A stretch of DNA of 8,832 nt from Bacillota bacterium (lineage in GTDB: Bacteria > Bacillota_E > RBS10-35 > JAJYVN01). The notes below the pieces were generated by a model, which saw only the letters and a program-made list of their open reading frames with translations, searched no databases and had not been told where the DNA came from. Position 1 is the stretch's first letter; every line of letters begins with the position of its first letter. Position numbers and translations under genes: made by a program. The stretch is from contig JAJZWQ010000131.1 in the NCBI GenBank assembly GCA_021846605.1, positions 1 to 8,832 of the forward strand, read 5' to 3'. This document shows, in pieces, positions 1 through 7,352 of the stretch.

Positions 1-66
1 CGCCGCCAGGGAGAAACTCCCGCGCCGCGCCGTCTCGACAAAGGCGCGCAGGTCTTCGCTGTCCAC
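1..66 (-). CDS. LysR-family transcriptional regulator, N-terminal fragment (runs off left edge)
   Basis: Reading the minus strand from a GTG at 66 towards the edge gives 22 codons, including [18 protein letters not shown]. This is the typical start of a LysR-type regulator: the first helix and the G-S-F-x-x-A-A turn leading into the winged helix-turn-helix. The rest of the gene lies outside the window, so the ligand-binding domain and the regulon cannot be judged. The GTG start is supported by a strong purine-rich site (GGAGGGGG, complement of 75-82) with 8 nt spacing. The gene is divergent from the ThuA-family gene. LysR regulators often control a divergent neighbour and themselves, so the shared upstream region is a natural target; that is inference from layout. 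The family call is fairly secure despite the short length because spacing, start and sequence all agree. Confidence 0.8.
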   Translation of the reverse strand, partial: MDSEDLRAFVETARRGSFSLAA

Positions 67-93
67 CGCCTGGGCCCCCTCCGGCCGTCCCGC

Positions 94-107
94 GTGCGGC
101 GCCGCAC
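94..107. promoter_or_regulatory. Perfect 14-bp palindrome, candidate operator
   Basis: GTGCGGCGCCGCAC equals its own reverse complement. It lies 28 bp upstream of the LysR-type start codon and 121 bp upstream of the ThuA start. A dyad here fits a dimeric regulator, perhaps the divergent LysR protein acting on its own promoter. It does not contain the classical T-N11-A LysR box, and in very GC-rich DNA such dyads arise by chance more often, so the assignment is tentative. Confidence 0.3.
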
Positions 108-137
108 CGTGGCTTCAGTATCGGGTGGCACCGTCGC
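104..137. repeat. Imperfect 10-bp direct repeat in the divergent promoter region
   Basis: GCACCGTGGC (104-113) and GCACCGTCGC (128-137) differ at one base and are 24 bp apart, a little over two helical turns. The first copy overlaps the right arm of the 94-107 palindrome and the second overlaps the GGTG-G-CACC inverted repeat. Same-face repeats of this kind can be regulator half-sites, but nothing else in the sequence proves a function. Confidence 0.25.
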
Positions 138-228
138 AGGGGCAAGCGGATGGCCGGCAGGACGGCCCGGCTGGGTGGGGAAAGTTCTGAAACGGTCTGC
201 AGTTTGCCGCGGGAAGGGTTGGTTTTTC

Positions 229-960
<732 letters not shown>

Positions 961-1160
961 GGTCGATAGCCGGCTGCGGGGCGGGGGGCCGGCATGCGTC
1001 GCCGGGCCCCCGTCTCCGGCGGCGGGGCCGTGTCGGTGGGGGAGCCTTCGCCACCACGCCGTCCGGGACGCCGGGTGTGCGCCGTGCCTGGATGGGGTTT
1101 CGTCGGCGATGAACCGCTGGGTCCGCAGTGGGACGCGGTCAAAAAGGGGGGGCGCGGGCG
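961..1160 (+). promoter_or_regulatory. Intergenic region upstream of the six-gene operon, presumed promoter region
   Basis: These 200 bp lie between the ThuA stop codon and the proposed GTG start of the first operon gene. All later genes overlap, so the main operon promoter should be here, unless the operon is read from the ThuA promoter. The sequence is very GC-rich and no clear -35/-10 elements were found. It holds a hairpin at 983-1011, a 5-bp stem GGTGG/CCACC at 1035-1055, and a strong ribosome binding site (AGGGGGGG, 1145-1152) 8 nt before the GTG at 1161. A 63-codon ORF (994-1185) crosses the region but has no recognisable protein character. Confidence 0.4.
983..1011 (+). terminator. 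GC-rich hairpin downstream of the ThuA gene, possible terminator
   Basis: GGGGGGCCGGC (983-993) pairs with GCCGGGCCCCC (1001-1011) around a 7-nt loop: 10 base pairs interrupted by one G-G mismatch. It begins 23 bp after the ThuA stop codon. No T-run follows, so it is not a canonical intrinsic terminator; it may assist termination or act as a 3' stabiliser. Confidence 0.35.
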
Positions 1161-1898
1161 GTGTCGGCCGCGGATGTTGGGCTGAGCCGGTTCATTCAGG
1201 AAAGGCCCTTGGCACCGGCCTGCCATCGCCTGGAGGCATTGGGTGCGGAATGGGCCCGCGCCCAGGGCACCCAATGGCACACCGTGCTCAACGACGGGCC
1301 GCTGCCGCCGTGCGGACCGTCCTGGGGCTTTCGTTGGCGGGTGGTGGCCCGGACCTTGGTGTTTGCGGCCGGCTTGGGGCCGGCGCCGTTGGATTATCCG
1401 GCCCTGCCGTTGGGGTTGCAGGCCTTTCTGGCCTGGGCCGTACCGGCGGCCCTGCGTCCGCCGCGCGCGGCGGCGGTGGACGCGGACGCCGCCGCGCAGC
1501 TGCTCGCCGATGGCGATCGCCTGCTGGCCGAATGGCCCGCGGCGGCGGTCGCATCGAAAGGAGACCAGGCCGTCTCCGATTCGCGCCCGGATCCGGATGC
1601 CGGTGCCGCTCCTCCCCAGGATACCGACCCAGGGGCGCTCCTGGCGCGGGCGCTCAGCGTCCCGGCCGCTGGGTCCGAGCCCCCGGGATTGGCGGCCCTG
1701 CGGGCGGCGTTGGCGGACGGCCCCATTTCCCTCTCGGGGTTGCGCGCGATCGCCGAGGCGCACGGGGTCCTGCCAGGCACCCTGCTGGATGCCCTGGACC
1801 GGGAGGCCATGCGGCGGACAGGCCTCCCCGCGGTGCGTGTCGAAGGGGACTGGGTACGCGGGGGGACTGCTCCAGTTGGCCAACGCGGAGGCGCATGA
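1161..1898 (+). CDS. Small protein with TerB-C-like C-terminal module
   Basis: First gene of the operon, 245 residues. Residues 173-233 resemble the TerB-C module found at the C-terminus of tellurite-resistance-associated TerB proteins: a short helical unit (LAALRAALADGP), a helix carrying LSGLRAIAEAHGVLPGTLLDAL, then EAMRRTGLPAVRVEGDWV, matching the family pattern of a helix rich in small residues ending in a di-acidic/aromatic strand. The N-terminal 125 residues are Trp/Ala/Leu-rich and not recognised; a disordered Pro/Asp linker (about 130-160) joins the two parts. TerB-N/TerB/TerB-C proteins are usually several hundred residues longer, so this is a reduced form or only a distant relative. 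The GTG at 1161 is preferred over the GTG at 1128 because it has the good ribosome binding site. Its end overlaps the next gene by 23 nt. Role unknown; an adaptor or sensor for the ATPases is plausible. Confidence 0.6.
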   Translation: MSAADVGLSRFIQERPLAPACHRLEALGAEWARAQGTQWHTVLNDGPLPPCGPSWGFRWRVVARTLVFAAGLGPAPLDYPALPLGLQAFLAWAVPAALRPPRAAAVDADAAAQLLADGDRLLAEWPAAAVASKGDQAVSDSRPDPDAGAAPPQDTDPGALLARALSVPAAGSEPPGLAALRAALADGPISLSGLRAIAEAHGVLPGTLLDALDREAMRRTGLPAVRVEGDWVRGGTAPVGQRGGA

Positions 1899-3183
1899 GG
1901 CCCAGGCGGTGCTGCAGAGCTTGCAGGCCGGGGTGGTTCCCCACGCCGGTCTGCAGCACCTTGCGGTCGGACGTGTGCCGGAGCTTCGCCATACCTTGGC
2001 GGAGTTGGACGTTCTGGGCCGTGGCGGCGGTGTGTTCCGGGTGGTGCTGGGGGATTACGGGGCAGGCAAGACCTTCTTCTTGCGCCTGCTGCGCCAAGTG
2101 GCGCTGTCGCAGGGGTATCTGGTCGCGGATGCCGATCTGGGTCCAGATCTGCGCTTGCGGGGCGACGGCCGCGGTTTGACCACCTACCGCCACCTGCTGG
2201 CCAATCTGGCATCGGACAGTCGTCCGGATGGGGGCGCCCTTCCCCTGCTGCTCGACCGCTGGAGCGACGGCGTGCGGGCCGCCGCCGCGCTCCGACTGGG
2301 TTTGGCCCCGGGGGCCGAGGCGGCGCGCTCCCCCGCCCTGGCCCAGGCGTTGGACCGGGAGTTGCGTTCCCACCTCCAGGAGCTGCGTGAACTGCCACGG
2401 GGGTTTGCCTGGGCGGCGGTCCTGCGACGGTACCTGGAAGCCGCCTTTGCGGGTGACGGCGAGACGGCGGCGGCGGCGCAGCGGTTATTGCGCGGGGAGT
2501 TCGCCACGCGTGGCGAGGTGCGGGCGGCCCTGGGCCTGACGGACGCGGCGCCCGTGGCCGACGGGGACTGGCACGAGCACCTGCGATTGCTGGCACGCAC
2601 GGCGGTGCAGGCTGGGTACCGCGGCCTGCTGGTGATGCTGGATGAGGGTGGACATCTGGCCAGCATTCCGCAGGCGGACGCCCGCTCGGCGAATTACGAG
2701 GTGCTGCTCGGACTGCTCAACGACGCCCTGCAGGGTCGCGCGCGGCACCTGGGCCTGTATCTCGCGGGTCCACCGTCGATGCTGCGCGACGCCCGCCGCG
2801 GCCTGTACAGCTACCCGGCCCTTGCCAGCCGTTTGCGGACCAACCCATACGCCGACGCAGAGCATCGCGACCTCGCTCAGCCGGTATTGGAACTCATGCC
2901 GCTGACCGGTGAGGAACTGCTGGCCCTGTTCCTCAAGGTGCGGGATCTCCATTCCAGGTTGTATGGGGAAAGCCGCTTGAGCCCGGATGCCGTGGCGGCC
3001 TTTCTGGAGGGCCTGCTGGCCCGTCCCGGCGCAGAGCGGTTCCTCACGCCGCGCGAGGCGCTGCGGGCCTTCCTGCAAGCACTCAACCTGCTGCAGCAAC
3101 ACCCGGAATTGGACCCGTCGGCCGTGTTGGGGACGGCGGCGCAAGACCTGGCCGACGGTCGCTTCGTGCTGCTGGAGTCGTGA
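1876..3183 (+). CDS. ATPase A: BrxC/BrxD-family (DUF2791) P-loop ATP-binding protein, BrxD-like
   Basis: About 435 residues with all hallmarks of the BrxC/BrxD (formerly DUF2791) P-loop family: N-terminal helix and basic loop (AVLQSLQAGVVPHAGLQHLAVGR, 11-33), Walker A GDYGAGKT (59-66), Walker B LLVMLDE with the catalytic glutamate (251-257), the sensor strand LAGPP (296-300), the SYPALASRL segment with a possible arginine finger (312-320), and a C-terminal helical domain with TPREALRAFL (391-400). In type 2 BREX systems a BrxD ATPase is encoded beside an Lhr-like helicase, as here. This copy looks fully active. The start is a TTG at 1876 behind GGGGGA with 9 nt spacing; it puts the protein start exactly where the family starts. 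GTG at 1837 is an alternative. The reading frame is open much further upstream (from 1243), but that part is the shadow of the preceding gene. It overlaps the helicase by 4 nt (GTGA). Confidence 0.85.
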   Translation: MANAEAHEAQAVLQSLQAGVVPHAGLQHLAVGRVPELRHTLAELDVLGRGGGVFRVVLGDYGAGKTFFLRLLRQVALSQGYLVADADLGPDLRLRGDGRGLTTYRHLLANLASDSRPDGGALPLLLDRWSDGVRAAAALRLGLAPGAEAARSPALAQALDRELRSHLQELRELPRGFAWAAVLRRYLEAAFAGDGETAAAAQRLLRGEFATRGEVRAALGLTDAAPVADGDWHEHLRLLARTAVQAGYRGLLVMLDEGGHLASIPQADARSANYEVLLGLLNDALQGRARHLGLYLAGPPSMLRDARRGLYSYPALASRLRTNPYADAEHRDLAQPVLELMPLTGEELLALFLKVRDLHSRLYGESRLSPDAVAAFLEGLLARPGAERFLTPREALRAFLQALNLLQQHPELDPSAVLGTAAQDLADGRFVLLES

Positions 3184-5219
3184 GCTACGCGCTTTTGTCC
3201 CCCGAGATGCAGCGCGCCGTTTTCGACCTGGGCTGGCCGGCGCTCTGGCCGGTCCAGAACGAGGCCATCGCCGCGGTGACGGCCGGATCGGGGCAGGTGC
3301 TGATCCTGGGGGACACGGCCTCCGGAAAGACCGAGGCGGCGTTCCTGCCCATCCTCTCGCAGCCGCTTGGCGGGCCCGGTTTTTCCGTGCTGTATGTGTC
3401 GCCGCTGCGGGCACTGCTCAACGACCAGGCCCGCCGTCTCGAGACCCTGGCCGCCTATGCGGGGGTTCCAGTCCACCTCTGGCACAGCGACGTCAGCCGC
3501 GGCGCCAAGAGGCGCAGCCAGGTGCGCCCCGTTGGCGTGCTGCTGACGACGCCGGAGTCGTTGGAAGCGATGTGCGTGCATCGGGCCGGGCTGCTGCCGT
3601 CGCTGTTCGCGGGGCTGCGCTTTGTCGTGGTGGACGAACTGCACGTCTTTGTCGGCAGCGGGCGTGGCGTGCAGCTCGGTTCGCTCCTGCGGCGCCTGGA
3701 GCGGTATGCCAGGCAGCGGCCCCGCCGTCTGGGACTTTCGGCCACGGTCGGCGATCCGGATCAGGCCCGCGCCTTTCTTGGAGAGCCTTGCACCGTCTGC
3801 GCCGGCGCCGGCCCTCGCAAGGGAACCCGCCTGCATCTGCGCTACGACCCCGACGGCGACGTGGTGCGAGACCTGCTCGGTCTGACCGCCGCCCGCAAGG
3901 CGCTGATTTTCTGCAACGCACGCGCCCGGGTCGAGTCCCTGGCGCAATCCCTGGCCGGTCCGGGCGGCGCGGAGGGCCCCGCCTATCTGCCCCACCACGG
4001 CTCGCTGCACCGGCGCGAGCGGGCGGCGGCCGAAGAGAGTCTGCGCCGCGAGGTTCGCGGGGCCATCATCTGCACCTCGACGTTGGAACTGGGGATCGAT
4101 GTGGGGGCGGTGGACCTGGTGGCACAGGTCGACTGCACCGGTTCGGTGACCGCCTTGCGCCAACGCCTGGGCCGGAGCGGCCGGTCGGCCGGAGCGGATC
4201 GCATCGGCCAGTTGTATGCGAGCAATGAAGTGGAACTGGTGCAGGCGGTGGCGGTGGTGGAACTCCTGCGTTGCGGCTGGGTGGAGCCGCCGGCGGATCC
4301 CGGTCCCGCCTACGACGTCGTCTGGCAGCAGGCGCTGTCGGGGGCCGTGGAACGGGGCGGGCTGACCGCCGCCGAGGCCCAGGCCCTGCCTCCCCCCCTG
4401 TTGGACTGGATGCTGGCGCACGACCATTTGGTGTGGCAGGGGCCGCGCCTGGTCCCGGGCACCATCGGAGATCGGCTCGCCCGGCGCCGCGATTTTTGCG
4501 CGGTTTTCCGCACCGAGGATACGCTCTCGGTTATCCACGGCGCACGGGTGTTGGGCCAGCTGCCACCGCTGGCGGTCTACCAGCTTGGCACGGCGCTGAT
4601 CTTCGCGGGCCGTTTCTGGACCATCACCGACGTCGATCTTAGCCGTCGCCGTATCGAGGTGGTGCCCGGCGCCTCCGGCTCCCCGCCGGTGTTCACCTCG
4701 CGCCCGCAACGGGTTCATCCGGAGGTTCGCGCCGCAATGGTGCGGGTGCTGCTCGGGCGGGACCGCTACCCGTACCTGGATCCCGCGGGTCAGGCGACGC
4801 TGGAGGGTGTGCGGCGCGAATTCCGTGGCCTCGGGCTTGGACCCGCGGCCCGTCCGGTCCTGGTGCAGCCCGACCGCACGGAGTTCCTCGCCTTTGCCGG
4901 GGACGTCGTCGCCCATACCCTCGCCCTGATCTTGCAACGGGACAGCGGCCTGGTGTGGGAGGTGACGCCCTGGGGCGGGCTGCGCACCCCGGAGCCCTGC
5001 TCGCACTTGCCGCAGACGCTGGAGGAGCTTGGCCGCCATCCCGTCTCCGCCGCCGAATGGATTCCGCACCTGCTGGGGCTCGTGCCTGACCACGCCCTGG
5101 TCCTGCCGAAGTTTGGCGGCCGCCTGCCACCGGCGCTGCGCAGGGAATTGCATGCGGCGACGGAGTTCGACATCCCTGGCGCCATGAGGTTGCTTTCGTC
5201 CAGGATTTCGACTGGATGA
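3180..5219 (+). CDS. Lhr-like SF2 DEAD/DEAH-family helicase, BrxHI-like
   Basis: A 679-residue SF2 helicase with all core motifs: Q-like motif PVQNEAI (24-30), Walker A GDTASGKT (44-51), Ia YVSPLRALLNDQ (72-83), Ib TTPESLE (123-129), motif II DELH (152-155), motif III SAT (187-189), IV LIFCNAR (242-248), PHHGSLHR (271-278, typical of Lhr-type enzymes), V CTSTLELGIDVG (298-309) and VI QRLGRSGR (328-335). Residues after ~350 should form the winged-helix and beta-barrel part of the Lhr core; the long C-terminal extension of full-length Lhr is absent. It should use ATP to translocate on nucleic acid and unwind or remodel it. BrxHI, the helicase beside BrxD in type 2 BREX, is of this class. GTG at 3180 overlaps the previous stop; its GGAG site is only 2 nt away, so translation probably depends on coupling. 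ATG at 3207 is a less likely start. It overlaps the next gene by 4 nt (ATGA). Confidence 0.85.
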   Translation: MSYALLSPEMQRAVFDLGWPALWPVQNEAIAAVTAGSGQVLILGDTASGKTEAAFLPILSQPLGGPGFSVLYVSPLRALLNDQARRLETLAAYAGVPVHLWHSDVSRGAKRRSQVRPVGVLLTTPESLEAMCVHRAGLLPSLFAGLRFVVVDELHVFVGSGRGVQLGSLLRRLERYARQRPRRLGLSATVGDPDQARAFLGEPCTVCAGAGPRKGTRLHLRYDPDGDVVRDLLGLTAARKALIFCNARARVESLAQSLAGPGGAEGPAYLPHHGSLHRRERAAAEESLRREVRGAIICTSTLELGIDVGAVDLVAQVDCTGSVTALRQRLGRSGRSAGADRIGQLYASNEVELVQAVAVVELLRCGWVEPPADPGPAYDVVWQQALSGAVERGGLTAAEAQALPPPLLDWMLAHDHLVWQGPRLVPGTIGDRLARRRDFCAVFRTEDTLSVIHGARVLGQLPPLAVYQLGTALIFAGRFWTITDVDLSRRRIEVVPGASGSPPVFTSRPQRVHPEVRAAMVRVLLGRDRYPYLDPAGQATLEGVRREFRGLGLGPAARPVLVQPDRTEFLAFAGDVVAHTLALILQRDSGLVWEVTPWGGLRTPEPCSHLPQTLEELGRHPVSAAEWIPHLLGLVPDHALVLPKFGGRLPPALRRELHAATEFDIPGAMRLLSSRISTG

Positions 5220-6097
5220 GACGAACTGCTCCCCGTGAAGTGGTGCCGATGGGCAAGGGATCCGGGCGCGCCGCGGATCCTGTGGGGGGGGCTGCACGGG
5301 TGTTTGAGGTTTTTGATGACGGGGTTACGGGGCCGGCCAAGCGCGCCGCAGCGTTGGCGGCGCAGACGGCCCGGCTGGCCAAGCGGTTGCAACGCGCCGC
5401 CGAGTCCGTCGACCTGCACGAGTTGCGGCAGCGCGTCGGGGACGCCGTCGCGCGTGCCGCTGAGACCGCTGCGGCGGTAGGCGAGTTGGAGTCGGCCGTC
5501 GCGGCGCCGGGGTTGCTGTTTGCCGGAGACCAGGGCGGCGAACAAGCCGTGCACCAGGCGTATGCCGTGGCGTTTGCGCGTGCCTGCGCCGCCCTGGGCG
5601 TCACCCTGGAGGGGAGTTATCCCGACTACCAGGTGTTTCCGTTCAGCGTGAAGATCCGGCTGGAGGAGGACCGGGCGCTGATCGGCAAGCGCTCCGCCTG
5701 GAGCCTGCGGCCGGAGGCCCTGGCGCGCCAGGTGCGCCGGGAGCGCGACCGATTGTATGGGGCGAGTTTTGCGGCCGATCGCTTCGGCGCCAGTCTGGCC
5801 AAGGCCTACGACATTCTCGCGGGGTCGCAGGCGGGCTTCCCGCCGGTGCGACTGGTGGACATCCTTGAACTCTTTCAGTTGGGAACGTTCGGCCGCAGCA
5901 GCTACACCCGTGGTGAGTTCGCCTTTGACCTTTACCGCTACCGCCAGATGAAGATGGTGACCGGTGGGCGGCGCGTGGAGTTTGGCGACATGCGGGGTGG
6001 CGGCACGGGCCTGCAGGTGCCCACGGCGCGGGGCACGTACGAAAAGTTGATCGGGATCCGGTTGCTGCCGGTGGAGGCGCAGGCCGTTGGCGACTGA
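5216..6097 (+). CDS. Unrecognised protein, helical N-terminal half, operon-specific component
   Basis: 293 residues that I do not recognise as a named family. Residues 1-28 are Gly/Ala/Arg-rich and probably disordered. About 40-96 form a long Ala/Arg/Glu-rich amphipathic helix or coiled coil (TARLAKRLQRAAESVDLHEL, 51-70). A compact part follows with a conserved look: EGSYPDYQVFPFSVKI (132-147), IGKRSAWSLRPEALA (156-170), a helix RQVRRERDRLYG, then PPVRLVDILELFQLG (209-223) and YTRGEFAFDLYRYRQM (230-245). The last 50 residues are Gly-rich with a beta-like end (YEKLIGIRLLPVEA). No nuclease, methylase, protease or membrane motif is visible. ATG at 5216 overlaps the helicase stop and has AGGA 10 nt upstream; ATG at 5249 is possible. 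It lies between helicase and ATPase B, so a structural bridge between them is plausible, as inference only. Confidence 0.75.
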   Translation: MRRTAPREVVPMGKGSGRAADPVGGAARVFEVFDDGVTGPAKRAAALAAQTARLAKRLQRAAESVDLHELRQRVGDAVARAAETAAAVGELESAVAAPGLLFAGDQGGEQAVHQAYAVAFARACAALGVTLEGSYPDYQVFPFSVKIRLEEDRALIGKRSAWSLRPEALARQVRRERDRLYGASFAADRFGASLAKAYDILAGSQAGFPPVRLVDILELFQLGTFGRSSYTRGEFAFDLYRYRQMKMVTGGRRVEFGDMRGGGTGLQVPTARGTYEKLIGIRLLPVEAQAVGD

Positions 6098-7352
6098 GGC
6101 GGTCACCGCGCGGGTACAGCCGGAGCCCCTGCACGGGGTCCACGTTGACCCCGCAGGGCAGATCGCCTTCTTGGATCGGCACCTGCTGGCGAGTGCCGGC
6201 GGGGTGGTGGCCGAGGGCGGCGGCAGCCTCAAGTTGATTATGGGCGATCCTGGCGCCGGCAAGACGCACTTTCTTGCCGCGTGTCTGGCGCAGGCGCAGG
6301 CCCGCGGTTTCTGCGTCGCCCACGTCGACGGCCGTCGGCAACCGCTGTACGGGTTCGACCATCTGTATCGGGCCGTGGTGGGCGGTCTGGACCTGGCGGA
6401 CCTGGCGCGCCGCTTCGTCGTCGGGTTGCTGCGCAGGGAGGGGTATGCGGACCCGGTCCTTGCCCCGGGCATAACGCTGCACCCCTGGTGTCAGGAGGCG
6501 GACCATCCCCCAGAGCGGGTGCGCGCCAAGCTGGGGGAGGCGTTGTATCGGAGCCTTGAGCGCAACCCCGACTTGGATGTCGCATTTGGGGTGGGGCTTT
6601 CGCGCTGGTGCGAAGCGGTGGCCTGGGGCATGGCTCCCGAGGACCCCATGGCCGAAGGGCTGCTGGAACGGTGGCTGCGGGGTGAGAAGCTGGCGGTGCG
6701 GGATTGCAACCGCCTGCGCCTGCGACGCCCGGTCGACCGTTACACCGCCCGTCTGTGGCTGCGGTCGCTGATTCACTTTGTGCGCCAGGCCGGTGTTCCG
6801 GGTCTGGTGGTGGCGGTGGACGGCATGGGCGCGGTTCTGGCCGCCCGGCGTGCGCCGGATCCCCTCCAGGCAGGCCCCGGCGACGGCCTGGCCTCGCCGA
6901 CCGGAGGCGATGTCCCTCCACCCTACTACACCAAGCAGAAGCGGGACGATTTTTACGAGATGCTGCGGACGCTCATCGACGAGATGGGCCTCACACCGGG
7001 GTTTTTGCTGCTGCTGGCCGGACCGCCGCAACTCATGGAAGACGAGCGCAACGGTATCCACTCCTACGTCGCGCTTGCCGAGCGCTTGAAGACCGAGGTC
7101 GAAACGGTCGAACTGAACCGCTTCGCAGACACGATCGTCCTGGAGCGCCTCTGGGCTTCGGATCCGGGCGCCGGACGTACCCTTGCCGAACGGTTGGCCG
7201 AGGCCGTTGTTCCCGGTGTCGACGCGGGGGTGCGTGCGCGGGCGGTCGCCGCCGCCTTGGAGCAATGGCAGGTGCGGGATGTGGCGGTGTCGGCCGTGCG
7301 GCGCAGCGTCCTGGCCGCCCTGGGTGCCGCCGGGGAGGGATTTGCGGGATGA
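6087..7352 (+). CDS. ATPase B: divergent BrxC/BrxD-type P-loop protein lacking the Walker B glutamate
   Basis: 421 residues. Walker A is intact (GDPGAGKTHFL, 53-63). The Walker B strand GLVVAVDGMG (239-248) keeps the aspartate (245), but glycine stands where the catalytic glutamate is expected. The downstream family signature is strong: LLLLAGPPQLMEDERNG (307-323) followed by SYVALAERLKT (326-336), closely matching the LAGPP and SYPALASRLRT blocks of ATPase A. After Walker B there is a Pro/Gly-rich insertion (about 252-282) absent from the other two ATPases. The protein may bind ATP but hydrolyse it poorly, perhaps acting as a regulatory subunit in a mixed ring; that is inference. The TTG start at 6087 overlaps the previous gene by 11 nt and is preceded by GGAGG with 9 nt spacing, the best ribosome binding site in the operon. 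Its stop overlaps the next ATG (ATGA). Confidence 0.8.
   Translation: MATEAVTARVQPEPLHGVHVDPAGQIAFLDRHLLASAGGVVAEGGGSLKLIMGDPGAGKTHFLAACLAQAQARGFCVAHVDGRRQPLYGFDHLYRAVVGGLDLADLARRFVVGLLRREGYADPVLAPGITLHPWCQEADHPPERVRAKLGEALYRSLERNPDLDVAFGVGLSRWCEAVAWGMAPEDPMAEGLLERWLRGEKLAVRDCNRLRLRRPVDRYTARLWLRSLIHFVRQAGVPGLVVAVDGMGAVLAARRAPDPLQAGPGDGLASPTGGDVPPPYYTKQKRDDFYEMLRTLIDEMGLTPGFLLLLAGPPQLMEDERNGIHSYVALAERLKTEVETVELNRFADTIVLERLWASDPGAGRTLAERLAEAVVPGVDAGVRARAVAAALEQWQVRDVAVSAVRRSVLAALGAAGEGFAG

Larger units (their letters stand above)
67..228. promoter_or_regulatory. Divergent intergenic region between LysR regulator and ThuA gene
   Basis: These 162 bp separate two divergent start codons, so promoters for both genes should lie here. 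No convincing -35/-10 pair could be read by eye in this GC-rich stretch. It contains a perfect 14-bp palindrome (94-107), a near-identical 10-bp direct repeat (104-113 and 128-137), a short GGTG-G-CACC inverted repeat (124-132), and the ThuA ribosome binding site (GGGAAGGG, 211-218). An in-frame upstream start at 94 for ThuA is unlikely: the extra 45 residues are low-complexity Arg/Gly/Val-rich and not part of the conserved family. Confidence 0.55.

Noticed and set aside
994..1185. 63-codon ORF upstream of the operon (possible small protein)
   Set aside because: Composition is Arg/Gly/Pro-rich, it has no family resemblance, and it overlaps the start of the TerB-C-like gene. Conservation in relatives would be needed to revive it.
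1243..1875. Upstream extension of the ATPase A frame, suggesting a 646-residue protein
   Set aside because: This stretch is Arg/Pro/Trp-rich and is the off-frame reading of the TerB-C-like gene. The BrxC/D family begins at about the TTG at 1876.
1128..1898. Frameshift or pseudogene joining the TerB-C-like protein and ATPase A
   Set aside because: The TerB-C-like frame ends after its domain is complete and ATPase A starts with a full N-terminus behind its own ribosome binding site. A 23-nt gene overlap explains the frame change without a lesion.
2877..5297. 806-codon minus-strand open frame opposite ATPase A's end and the whole helicase gene
   Set aside because: It has no domain signature, is Arg/Gln/Gly/Pro-rich and low-complexity, and lies opposite a helicase with every motif intact. 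Long antisense frames are expected in GC-rich genes with biased third codon positions.
5643..7265. 540-codon minus-strand open frame opposite ATPase B
   Set aside because: Composition is typical of an antisense shadow (His/Gln/Arg/Gly-rich), with no motif and no ribosome binding site noted; the plus strand carries a clear P-loop ATPase.
6704..7348. Upstream extension of the ATPase C frame, suggesting a 638-residue protein
   Set aside because: The extension is Arg/Gly-rich shadow of ATPase B. The ATG at 7349 has a strong ribosome binding site and the family-like N-terminus follows directly.
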